A stretch of 12,782 nucleotides of DNA from Bacteroides sp. (GTDB lineage Bacteria; Bacteroidota; Bacteroidia; Bacteroidales; Bacteroidaceae). The stretch lies in NCBI GenBank assembly GCA_030151885.1, contig JASLCG010000140.1, forward strand, positions 1 to 12,782, given 5' to 3'. Both the position numbers and the translations under genes were made by a program. Positions 7,011 through 12,782 of this stretch are shown in pieces. The notes under the pieces were generated by a model that made no database searches, was not told where the DNA came from, and saw only the letters and a program-made list of their open reading frames with translations. Each line of letters starts with the position of its first letter. Within the stretch, counting starts at the first letter, position 1.

Positions 7011-7691
7011 ATGAAAAGAATTGTTGTTTTTTCGCTATCGTTTGTTGCTATTATAGTATCTGCATGTTCTGCCAAATACAACATTGAAGGCACTGCAAGT
7101 TTAGGAAATCTTAATGGCAAGCAAATTCTTCTTAAAACCTACGATAATAATTGTTGGGCTGTTTTAGATTCAGCTAATATTATACATGGCTCTTTCTCTA
7201 TGAAGGGACATCTAACCAGTAAATCTCCACAAGTAGCCACCATATTTATGGATAATATTCCATTAACCCCATTAATAATGGAGTCTGGAGATATATATGT
7301 CAATTTAAACACTACATCTTTATCTATTTCTGGTACACCTTTAAATAATAAGCTTTATAGTTTCTATGAAGAGAATAACTCTCTAGAACAAAAAATAAGA
7401 ACAAACCTACCAAAAGGAGTTTCGAATCAAATTGAAGACTATATTTTAAACGAACACCAAGAACTTATCAAGGATTTTATAATTCAAAATAGAAACAACA
7501 TATTAGGGTCTACAATTTACACTATATACAAGAAAAACTACCCAAACTTACTGGAGGAGGCAGAATATCATATTTTATTTTTAGAATCTAACCAGAATGA
7601 TGTTGCAAACTACCCTTCAGAGCAAGAATATTCTAGAGAATATTTACAAGAATTTATAAGTAACTACCCTACTGATTTCTTATTGTGGTAA
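7011..7691 (+). CDS. DUF4369-type lipoprotein lacking a thioredoxin domain
   Basis: A 226-residue predicted lipoprotein. The start at 7011 gives a clean lipoprotein signal: Lys2-Arg3, a hydrophobic stretch, then the lipobox VSAC with Cys19. AAGGA sits nine bases upstream of the ATG. An in-frame ATG at 6963 would bury the signal behind 16 hydrophilic residues and overlaps the -7 box. Residues ~22-115 (NIEGTASLGNLNGKQILL, an LDSANI segment, LIMESGDIYV and SGTPLNNKLYSFYEEN) resemble DUF4369, the N-terminal domain of Bacteroidetes TlpA/ResA-like thiol-disulfide oxidoreductases. The remainder is a charged helical region, and the protein ends before any CxxC thioredoxin domain. It is either a natural stand-alone DUF4369 protein or a truncated oxidoreductase. 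The domain call is from recognition of the pattern. Function is unknown. Confidence 0.8.
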   Translation: MKRIVVFSLSFVAIIVSACSAKYNIEGTASLGNLNGKQILLKTYDNNCWAVLDSANIIHGSFSMKGHLTSKSPQVATIFMDNIPLTPLIMESGDIYVNLNTTSLSISGTPLNNKLYSFYEENNSLEQKIRTNLPKGVSNQIEDYILNEHQELIKDFIIQNRNNILGSTIYTIYKKNYPNLLEEAEYHILFLESNQNDVANYPSEQEYSREYLQEFISNYPTDFLLW

Positions 7692-7769
7692 AAGCCAATC
7701 CGCCCAAGTAATATATCAAGGTTTAGTTAAAAAAATCACTCCTCAAGCTATATCATAAAGATAAGTCAA

Positions 7770-7805
7770 TTACATATTTGACAAGTGATTAGGATAAATA
7801 TGTAA
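7770..7805. repeat. 10-bp perfect inverted repeat upstream of sppA
   Basis: TTACATATTT at 7770-7779 is exactly complementary in reverse to AAATATGTAA at 7796-7805, with 16 bases between. It lies about 45 bases before the sppA -7 element and after the lipoprotein stop, separate from the terminator hairpin at 7818-7845. It could be a regulator's dyad operator or an RNA stem at the lipoprotein mRNA end. There is no T-tract, so it is not itself a terminator. Confidence 0.45.
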
Positions 7806-7817
7806 AAGATTTTAATT

Positions 7818-7850
7818 AAGCTATAACATTTTTATTCAATAGCTTTTTTT
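7818..7850 (+). terminator. Terminator of the lipoprotein gene
   Basis: AAGCTAT at 7818-7824 pairs with ATAGCTT at 7839-7845 around a 14-base loop, and the second arm runs into a continuous T-tract ending at 7850. The stem is short (7 bp, two G-C pairs), so termination may be partial. The final T is also the first base of the sppA -7 box. Confidence 0.55.
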
Positions 7851-7857
7851 ATCTTTG
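7850..7857 (+). promoter_or_regulatory. -7 promoter element of the sppA operon
   Basis: TATCTTTG matches TAnnTTTG exactly, 27 bases before the sppA ATG. The -33 position is only T-rich, with no TTTG. Transcription should begin about 7864, giving a very short leader. It covers the TTG that would open a longer reading frame at 7855, so the ATG at 7885 is the true start. Confidence 0.55.
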
Positions 7858-7884
7858 TTAGATACGAAACATAAAAACAATATC

Positions 7885-9645
7885 ATGAAAGATTTTTTGA
7901 AATATACCTTAGCCACAATTACCGGTATTATAGCTACCAGTATCATTGGCTTTATTTTATTATTTGTACTTACTATTGCAATTGTAGCATCGTCTAGTTC
8001 GGATAGCGAAGTTAAAATAAACAATGAATCTATTTTAGTTTTAAAACTAAGTGGTACTCTTACAGAAAGAAGTGGTAGTGAGGCCTCTTTATTAGGCTAT
8101 CTAAAAGATGAAAATAACCTATCTTTAGATGCCATATTGAACGCTATAAAGAAAGCTAAATCTCACGACAACATCAGTGGTATATATCTTGATATGGGGA
8201 GCTTAAATGCGGGTATGTCATCACTTAATGAAATAAGAGATGCATTGGTAGATTTTCAAAAAAGCGGAAAATACATTGTTTCATATGCAGACCAATATAC
8301 ACAAGGTGCATACTACTTAGCATCTGTAGCTGATAATTTGTATGTAAACCCTCAAGGCAGTATACATTGGGCTGGATTAGCGTCAAACCCTATTTTTTAT
8401 ACTAACTTACTTAAAAAGATTGGTGTAGAGATGCAAATTTTCAAAGTTGGGACCTACAAATCGGCAGTAGAGCCATATACTCAAGAGCAAATGAGTGCTG
8501 CAAGTAAAGAGCAAGTACAAGTTTTCTTAAATGACATTTGGACAGAAATAGTTACTTCCGTTTCTAAATCAAGATCAATTCCTGAAGTGCAATTAAATAC
8601 CTTAGCAGATCAAATGCTGACCTTTAAAACAGGAGATTTTTATGTAAAACAGAACTTGGCAGATAGCGTAGTCTATAGAAACGATATCAATAAAGTATTA
8701 GAGAATATTAGTGGTAATGAAAAGATAAAAAAAGTTACTCTTAAACAGATGAGGTCTGTTAAAGAGGATATACACAAAGAGGCTAAAACTATAGCTATTT
8801 ACTATGCAGAAGGTGCAATTGTAGATTCTGCTCCAGCATATAATAATGACGGTCTAATAAATGCCTCTCAAGTTATTAAAGACTTGAAGAAATTAGAAAA
8901 AGATGATAAAATAAAAGGAGTAGTAATTCGTGTTAACTCTCCAGGAGGTAGTGCATATGGTTCTGAACAGATTTGGAAAGCTATTAAAGATTTAAAAGCT
9001 AAAAAGCCTGTAGCTGTTTCAATGGGAGACTATGCTGCATCTGGTGGTTATTACATATCATCTGCTTCCGACTGTATCGTTGCAGAGCCAACAACATTAA
9101 CAGGTTCTATCGGGATATTTGCTATGATTCCTAATACAGCAAAACTAACAGAATCTATAGGGATTACATTCGATACAGTTAAAACAAACAAACATGCAGA
9201 TTTTGGTTCGCTTGGAAGAGCCTTTACCCCAGAAGAAAAAGATATCTTACAAAGTTATGTTAATGGAGGATACGAACTCTTTATAAAACGCTGTGCTGAT
9301 GGCAGACATATGAGTACAGAAGATATCAAAAAAATAGCAGAAGGCAGAGTATGGACAGGTAAAAGAGCTCAAGAACTAGGATTGGTAGATATGCTTGGAG
9401 GAATAGATGAAGCTATACGACTAGTTGTAAACGATGCAAACATAGAGCATTACAGACTTAAGAAATATCCAGCAGAAACGGACTTTTTCACTAAACTTAT
9501 AAACAGTTCTTTATCTGATGTTATAGAGACACGTTTATTAAGTAAAGATGTAAAAAATATTATAGATGAAACTAGACGTTTAGAAGCTTTATCTAAAGAG
9601 TCTATTTTACAAGCACGATTACCATATACTCTTAATATTCAATAA
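7885..9645 (+). CDS. sppA: Signal peptide peptidase SppA, 67K type
   Basis: A 586-residue membrane-anchored serine protease that degrades cleaved signal peptides and other membrane-associated peptides. One N-terminal membrane segment spans about residues 12-36; the rest should face the periplasm. It has the duplicated S49 architecture. The N-terminal repeat supplies the general base Lys192 in VGTYKSAVEPYT, and the C-terminal repeat supplies the nucleophile Ser386 in YAASGGYY, 194 residues later (200 in E. coli SppA). NSPGG at 351-355 and TGSIGIF at 406-412 are further conserved blocks. The ATG at 7885 is chosen because an upstream in-frame TTG overlaps the promoter. It is the first gene of a four-gene plus-strand run, with lpxK starting 25 bases after its stop. 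Length and both catalytic residues are intact. Confidence 0.95.
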   Translation: MKDFLKYTLATITGIIATSIIGFILLFVLTIAIVASSSSDSEVKINNESILVLKLSGTLTERSGSEASLLGYLKDENNLSLDAILNAIKKAKSHDNISGIYLDMGSLNAGMSSLNEIRDALVDFQKSGKYIVSYADQYTQGAYYLASVADNLYVNPQGSIHWAGLASNPIFYTNLLKKIGVEMQIFKVGTYKSAVEPYTQEQMSAASKEQVQVFLNDIWTEIVTSVSKSRSIPEVQLNTLADQMLTFKTGDFYVKQNLADSVVYRNDINKVLENISGNEKIKKVTLKQMRSVKEDIHKEAKTIAIYYAEGAIVDSAPAYNNDGLINASQVIKDLKKLEKDDKIKGVVIRVNSPGGSAYGSEQIWKAIKDLKAKKPVAVSMGDYAASGGYYISSASDCIVAEPTTLTGSIGIFAMIPNTAKLTESIGITFDTVKTNKHADFGSLGRAFTPEEKDILQSYVNGGYELFIKRCADGRHMSTEDIKKIAEGRVWTGKRAQELGLVDMLGGIDEAIRLVVNDANIEHYRLKKYPAETDFFTKLINSSLSDVIETRLLSKDVKNIIDETRRLEALSKESILQARLPYTLNIQ

Positions 9646-9655
9646 TTAAAGGCTT

Positions 9656-9661
9656 AAGGAG
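9656..9661 (+). promoter_or_regulatory. Shine-Dalgarno of lpxK
   Basis: AAGGAG lies nine bases before the lpxK ATG at 9671. A full Shine-Dalgarno is uncommon in Bacteroidetes, and the other operon genes lack one. It fixes the start codon and suggests lpxK is translated independently of sppA. Confidence 0.6.
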
Positions 9662-9670
9662 ACAATCAAT

Positions 9671-10777
9671 ATGAATAATAATAAAAAGGTAAAAACGAAA
9701 AAATGGCTATTACCTATTTCGTTTTTATATGGAATAGGGGTTAGAATAAGGAACAAACTATTTGATTTAAAAATATTAAAACAACAAGAGTTTCCTATTC
9801 CTGTTATTTGTATTGGGAATATTACCGTAGGTGGAACAGGAAAGACGCCTCATACAGAGTTTTTAATTAAACATTTACAATCTCAATATAATGTAGCAGT
9901 ACTAAGTCGAGGCTATAAAAGAAAAACTAAGGGTTATATATTGGCCAATGAAAACAGTACTGCCGAAACAATAGGCGATGAACCTTTTCAAATTAAACAA
10001 AAGTTCCCGAATGTTACTGTAGCTGTAGATGAGAATAGAAGAAGAGGCATCAAACACTTACTAAAACTTGAAGAACCTAGAATTGACGTTATTTTACTGG
10101 ACGATGCCTATCAGCATAGATACGTAAAAGCTGGCTTAAATATTCTTTTAGCAGACTATAATAGGCCTATTTGTGAAGATAAGTTACTACCTGCAGGTAG
10201 ATTGAGAGAGCCTTTTTCTAGTAAAAACAGGGCTAATATAGTTATAGTTACTAAATGTGGTGATTTAATCAAACCAATAGATTTTAACATCGCTGCTAAG
10301 CGTTTAGCGCTATATCCCTTCCAAAGATTATTCTTTTCTAACTTTATATATGGTGATATTCATCCTGTTTTTCCAGAATACAGCCAAGGTGAAATAAAAA
10401 AATTCTCCTTATCTTCGTTAAACACTTTTGACCAAGTTTTACTGGTTTCTGGTATAGCTAACCCTACTCCACTGATTGCTAAGCTTAAGCAACATAACAG
10501 TAAGGTAGAAACACTTATATATAAAGATCATCATAACTTTAAAAGTGATGACATACAAAATATAGAAAAGAGATTTAAACAGTTAAAAGGAGATAATAAC
10601 ATTATTATAACAACAGAAAAGGATGCTACTAGATTATTGAACAATACTCATCTTAGCGATGAAGTAAAAAAAGACATCTATTATCTGCCTATAGAAGTTG
10701 ATATACTTCAAAATAGAGAAGAGGCATTCCTTAAAAACATTTTAGATTATGTTAGAGAAGATCAAAGAAACAGCTGA
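9671..10777 (+). CDS. lpxK: Tetraacyldisaccharide 4'-kinase LpxK
   Basis: A 368-residue inner-membrane-associated kinase that phosphorylates the 4' position of the tetraacyl disaccharide 1-phosphate to give lipid IVA, a late step of lipid A synthesis. The P-loop is at 53-59 (VGGTGKT), preceded by the IGNITVGGTGKTP block. Other family blocks are SRGYKRKTKGY at 79-89, GDEP at 102-105, DDAYQHR at 144-150, LLPAGRLREP at 172-181, DHHNF at 286-290 and TTEKDATRLL at 314-323. The N-terminal ~25 residues are basic and hydrophobic, suited to membrane association. The Bacteroidetes-type DDAYQHR replaces the DDGLQH common in proteobacteria. Its last 29 bases overlap the start of the purine nucleoside phosphorylase gene, implying coupled translation. 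Confidence 0.95.
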   Translation: MNNNKKVKTKKWLLPISFLYGIGVRIRNKLFDLKILKQQEFPIPVICIGNITVGGTGKTPHTEFLIKHLQSQYNVAVLSRGYKRKTKGYILANENSTAETIGDEPFQIKQKFPNVTVAVDENRRRGIKHLLKLEEPRIDVILLDDAYQHRYVKAGLNILLADYNRPICEDKLLPAGRLREPFSSKNRANIVIVTKCGDLIKPIDFNIAAKRLALYPFQRLFFSNFIYGDIHPVFPEYSQGEIKKFSLSSLNTFDQVLLVSGIANPTPLIAKLKQHNSKVETLIYKDHHNFKSDDIQNIEKRFKQLKGDNNIIITTEKDATRLLNNTHLSDEVKKDIYYLPIEVDILQNREEAFLKNILDYVREDQRNS

Positions 10778-11555
10778 GTTTATTAAAAACAGAATGACAA
10801 CAAGTCCTGAAACAGCTATTATATTAGGTACAGGACTAGGTAGCCTAGTAAACGAAATTAAAGATAAATACGAAATTAACTACCATGAAATCCCTAACTT
10901 CCCCGTTTCAACTGTGGAAGGTCATAGTGGAAAATTAATTTTTGGTAAACTAGGAGAGAAAGATGTAATGGCGATGCAAGGCCGTTTCCACTACTACGAA
11001 GGTTATTCAATGAAGGAAGTTACATTCCCTGTTAGAGTTATGAAAGAGCTAGGAATTAACACTTTATTTGTTTCAAATGCCTGTGGAGGTGTTAATCCAG
11101 CATTCTCTATTGGGGACTTAATGATTATTACTGATCATATTAACTTTTTCCCAGAGCATCCTCTAAGAGGTAAAAATATCTATGGAGATAGATTCCCTGA
11201 CATGAGCCAAGCTTATGATGCAGAGTTAATAGCTCAAGCAAAAGAAATTGCAAAAGAAAAAGGAATTAAAGTACAACAAGGAATATATCTAGGCACGCAA
11301 GGACCAACTTTTGAGACTCCAGCAGAGTACAAAATGTTTAGAATTTGGGGTACTGATGCTGTTGGTATGTCTACTGTACCTGAAGTTATTGTAGCAACAC
11401 ATGCTGGTATCCGTGTATTTGGAATGTCAGTAATTACTGACTTAGGTATTGAAGGTCAAATTGTAGAAGCTTCGCACGAAGAAGTACAAAAGGCTGCAGA
11501 TGCTGCACAACCTAAAATGACTACAATTATGCGTGAACTAATTAATAGAGCTTAA
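10749..11555 (+). CDS. Trimeric-type purine nucleoside phosphorylase
   Basis: A 268-residue cytosolic class I PNP that splits purine (deoxy)nucleosides with phosphate into base and (deoxy)ribose 1-phosphate, for purine salvage. Family blocks: GTGLGSL at 27-33, VEGHSGKL at 56-63, MQGRFHYYEGY at 76-86, NACGGVNP at 110-117, GPTFETPAE at 185-193 and GMSTVPEVI at 206-214. Glu189 corresponds to human Glu201, which contacts the purine. The residue matching human Asn243 is Asp231 in SVITD, a change that may widen specificity to 6-aminopurines. The start at 10749 (MLEKIKETAEF) overlaps lpxK by 29 bases. Met16 at 10794 would avoid the overlap but remove an N-terminal helix that is normal for the family. 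No Shine-Dalgarno is seen, so translation is probably coupled to lpxK. Annotation names such as punA or deoD-like vary, so no symbol is given. Confidence 0.94.
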   Translation: MLEKIKETAEFIKNRMTTSPETAIILGTGLGSLVNEIKDKYEINYHEIPNFPVSTVEGHSGKLIFGKLGEKDVMAMQGRFHYYEGYSMKEVTFPVRVMKELGINTLFVSNACGGVNPAFSIGDLMIITDHINFFPEHPLRGKNIYGDRFPDMSQAYDAELIAQAKEIAKEKGIKVQQGIYLGTQGPTFETPAEYKMFRIWGTDAVGMSTVPEVIVATHAGIRVFGMSVITDLGIEGQIVEASHEEVQKAADAAQPKMTTIMRELINRA

Positions 11556-11561
11556 AACTGA

Positions 11562-12599
11562 ATGGGTACAGAAATATCAACTATCGGAGAATTTGGTCTT
11601 ATAAAAAGATTGACAGAAGATATTAAACTAAAAAACCAATCGTCTGTTAAAGGTGTTGGTGATGATGCTGCAATACTAAACTATTCTAAAGACAAGGATA
11701 TTTTAGTTACTACGGATATGTTAATGGAAGGGGTACACTTTGACTTAACATACACTCCTCTTAAGCATTTAGGATATAAGTCGGCTGTAGTAAACTTCTC
11801 TGATATATACGCTATGAATGGTAATCCTAAACAAATTACTGTTTCAATAGCTATTTCTAAAAGATTCACAATAGAACATATTGATGAGTTTTATGAAGGT
11901 ATTAGAATGGCATGCGATAATTATGGTGTAGATATTATTGGTGGTGATACAACTTCTTCTCTTACAGGCTTTGCTATAAGCATTACTTGTATAGGTGAAG
12001 TTGACAAGGATAAAGCTGTATTGCGAAGTGGAGCTAAAGAGACAGATTTAATTTGTGTTACTGGTAATCTTGGAGCTGCCTATATGGGACTTCAATTATT
12101 AGAAAGAGAGAAAGCTGTCTTCAGTAAAAGTAAGCAAGAGGATGTTCAACCAGATTTTTCGGGAAAAGAATATATCTTGGAAAGACAACTGAAACCAGAA
12201 GCAAGAAAAGAAATTATAGCTAAGCTAGCAGAGATAAATGTTGTTCCTACAGCCATGATGGATGTTTCGGATGGTTTATCATCCGAACTAATGCATATTT
12301 GCACACAAAGTAATACAGGGTGTAGAATTTATGCTGATAAGCTTCCTATCGATTACCAAACAGCAATTATGGCTGAAGAGATTAATATGTCTGCACTTAC
12401 TTGTGCACTTAACGGTGGTGAGGACTATGAGCTATTATTTACAGTTCCTATTACTGACCACGAGAAAGTAACCCAAATCGATGGAGTAAAAGTTATAGGG
12501 CATATTACAAAAAACTCTTTAGGATATGCAATTGTTACACACGATGGAAATGAAATTGAGTTGCAAGCCCAAGGCTGGAACCCTCTTAAAAACAAATAG
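11562..12599 (+). CDS. thiL: Thiamine-monophosphate kinase
   Basis: A 345-residue ATP-dependent kinase that converts thiamine monophosphate to thiamine diphosphate, the active cofactor, in the cytosol. It shows the PurM/ThiL-superfamily metal and nucleotide-binding blocks in order: GVGDDAAIL at 31-39, TTDMLMEGVHF at 50-60, NFSDIYAMNG at 78-87, GGDTTSS at 127-133, DVSDGLSSEL at 234-243 and NGGEDYELLF at 284-293. Length is normal for the family. It starts six bases after the PNP stop and is the last gene of the run; a terminator follows 18 bases after its stop. No other thiamine gene and no TPP riboswitch is seen, so its expression appears tied to the sppA-lpxK-pnp transcript. Confidence 0.95.
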   Translation: MGTEISTIGEFGLIKRLTEDIKLKNQSSVKGVGDDAAILNYSKDKDILVTTDMLMEGVHFDLTYTPLKHLGYKSAVVNFSDIYAMNGNPKQITVSIAISKRFTIEHIDEFYEGIRMACDNYGVDIIGGDTTSSLTGFAISITCIGEVDKDKAVLRSGAKETDLICVTGNLGAAYMGLQLLEREKAVFSKSKQEDVQPDFSGKEYILERQLKPEARKEIIAKLAEINVVPTAMMDVSDGLSSELMHICTQSNTGCRIYADKLPIDYQTAIMAEEINMSALTCALNGGEDYELLFTVPITDHEKVTQIDGVKVIGHITKNSLGYAIVTHDGNEIELQAQGWNPLKNK

Positions 12600-12616
12600 T
12601 TAATTGCACTAATATA

Positions 12617-12660
12617 AAAAAGGTGAGATTTATATGAAAATTCTCACCTTTTTATTTTGT
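12617..12660 (+). terminator. Intrinsic terminator of the sppA-thiL operon
   Basis: A perfect 12-bp stem pairs AAAAAGGTGAGA (12617-12628) with TCTCACCTTTTT (12642-12653) around a 13-base loop and continues into TATTTTG. The T-run is part of the arm, as in many bidirectional-looking terminators. It ends the transcript shortly after thiL and immediately before the tRNA promoter. Confidence 0.82.
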
Positions 12661-12687
12661 TTTATAAAGCTATTTGATCTATATTTG
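12656..12687 (+). promoter_or_regulatory. Promoter of tRNA-Phe
   Basis: A -33 TTTG at 12656-12659 and a -7 TATATTTG at 12680-12687 are separated by 20 bases, fitting the Bacteroidetes TTTG / TAnnTTTG pattern exactly. Transcription should start around 12694, about 15 bases before the mature tRNA. The -33 box lies in the T-rich tail of the thiL terminator. Confidence 0.7.
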
Positions 12688-12708
12688 CACACGCAAAAGA
12701 GATACAAC

Positions 12709-12781
12709 GGTGCCATAGCTCAGTTGGTAGAGCAAAGGACTGAAAATCCTTGTGTCGCTGGTTCGAATCCAGCTGGCACCA
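12709..12781 (+). tRNA. tRNA-Phe (anticodon GAA)
   Basis: A complete cloverleaf. The acceptor stem pairs 12709-12715 (GGTGCCA) with 12774-12780 (TGGCACC); the D stem is GCTC/GAGC (12718-12721 with 12730-12733); the anticodon stem is AAGGA/TCCTT with loop CTGAAAA and anticodon GAA at 12742-12744; the T stem is GCTGG/CCAGC with loop TTCGAAT. The discriminator is A12781. The next base, C12782, is the last of the window, so whether CCA is encoded cannot be judged. It reads UUC and UUU codons. Confidence 0.97.
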
Positions 12782-12782
12782 C

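Noticed and set aside
6857..7120. Minus-strand open frame of 87 codons across the divergent region
   Set aside because: It lies antisense to the lipoprotein signal region and over its promoter, has no recognisable motif and no start context; the lipoprotein explains the sequence.
7855..7884. TTG start extending sppA by ten residues
   Set aside because: It falls inside the -7 promoter element, upstream of the expected transcription start.
7836..11869. Minus-strand open frames at 7836-8024 and 11681-11869
   Set aside because: They are shadows of the sppA membrane segment and of thiL, with no independent coding signal.
11556..12599. Possible TPP riboswitch near thiL
   Set aside because: Only six bases separate pnp and thiL, and no THI-box-like sequence is visible upstream of the operon.
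1..12782. CRISPR array, prophage, insertion sequence or toxin-antitoxin system
   Set aside because: No regular repeat-spacer pattern, no transposase or integrase motif, and every large open frame belongs to a housekeeping or peptidase family. The tRNA-Phe at the right edge could be an attachment site, but what follows lies outside the window.

Overview
The window reads as a chromosomal segment of an AT-rich member of the Bacteroidetes, most likely Bacteroidales. The signs are a tandem pair of S46 dipeptidyl-peptidases, a ChuR-type anaerobic sulfatase maturase, a DUF4369 lipoprotein, TAnnTTTG-type -7 promoter elements, few Shine-Dalgarno sequences, and lpxK, which marks a Gram-negative with lipid A. 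Base composition is low in GC throughout, except for the first ~65 bases.

Left block (about 121-6750), all on the minus strand. In transcription order: the maturase (anSME), dpp7, a strong hairpin, dpp11, a cytosolic thioredoxin, an exported thioredoxin, and a terminator at 121-163. The two S46 peptidases match their family in length and in the spacing of the catalytic residues. They differ at the residue that sets P1 specificity: Arg in the 1084-3246 gene (DPP11-like, acidic P1) and Gly in the 3324-5489 gene (DPP7-like, hydrophobic P1). Together they would trim periplasmic oligopeptides to dipeptides with complementary preferences. Both carry cysteines and are exported, so the nearby exported thioredoxin could plausibly serve periplasmic thiols; this is inference.

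Centre (6751-7010): a 260-bp divergent region with a -7 element facing each way. It is followed by a 226-residue lipoprotein made of a DUF4369-like domain with no thioredoxin domain.

Right block (7885-12599), all on the plus strand: sppA, lpxK, pnp and thiL are tightly packed (25-nt gap, 29-nt overlap, 6-nt gap) and look like one operon of unrelated housekeeping functions: membrane-associated proteolysis, lipid A 4'-phosphorylation, purine salvage and thiamine diphosphate synthesis. It is bounded by a terminator/promoter pair on each side. The last feature is tRNA-Phe(GAA), with its own promoter.

I see no prophage, intact insertion sequence, CRISPR array, toxin-antitoxin or defence system. 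Most of the window is ordinary core genome. The points most worth checking are the paired DPP specificities and the hairpin between them, a substrate-pocket Asn-to-Asp position in the purine nucleoside phosphorylase, the thioredoxin-less DUF4369 lipoprotein with a possibly broken tail, and the GC-richer degenerate sequence at the left edge.
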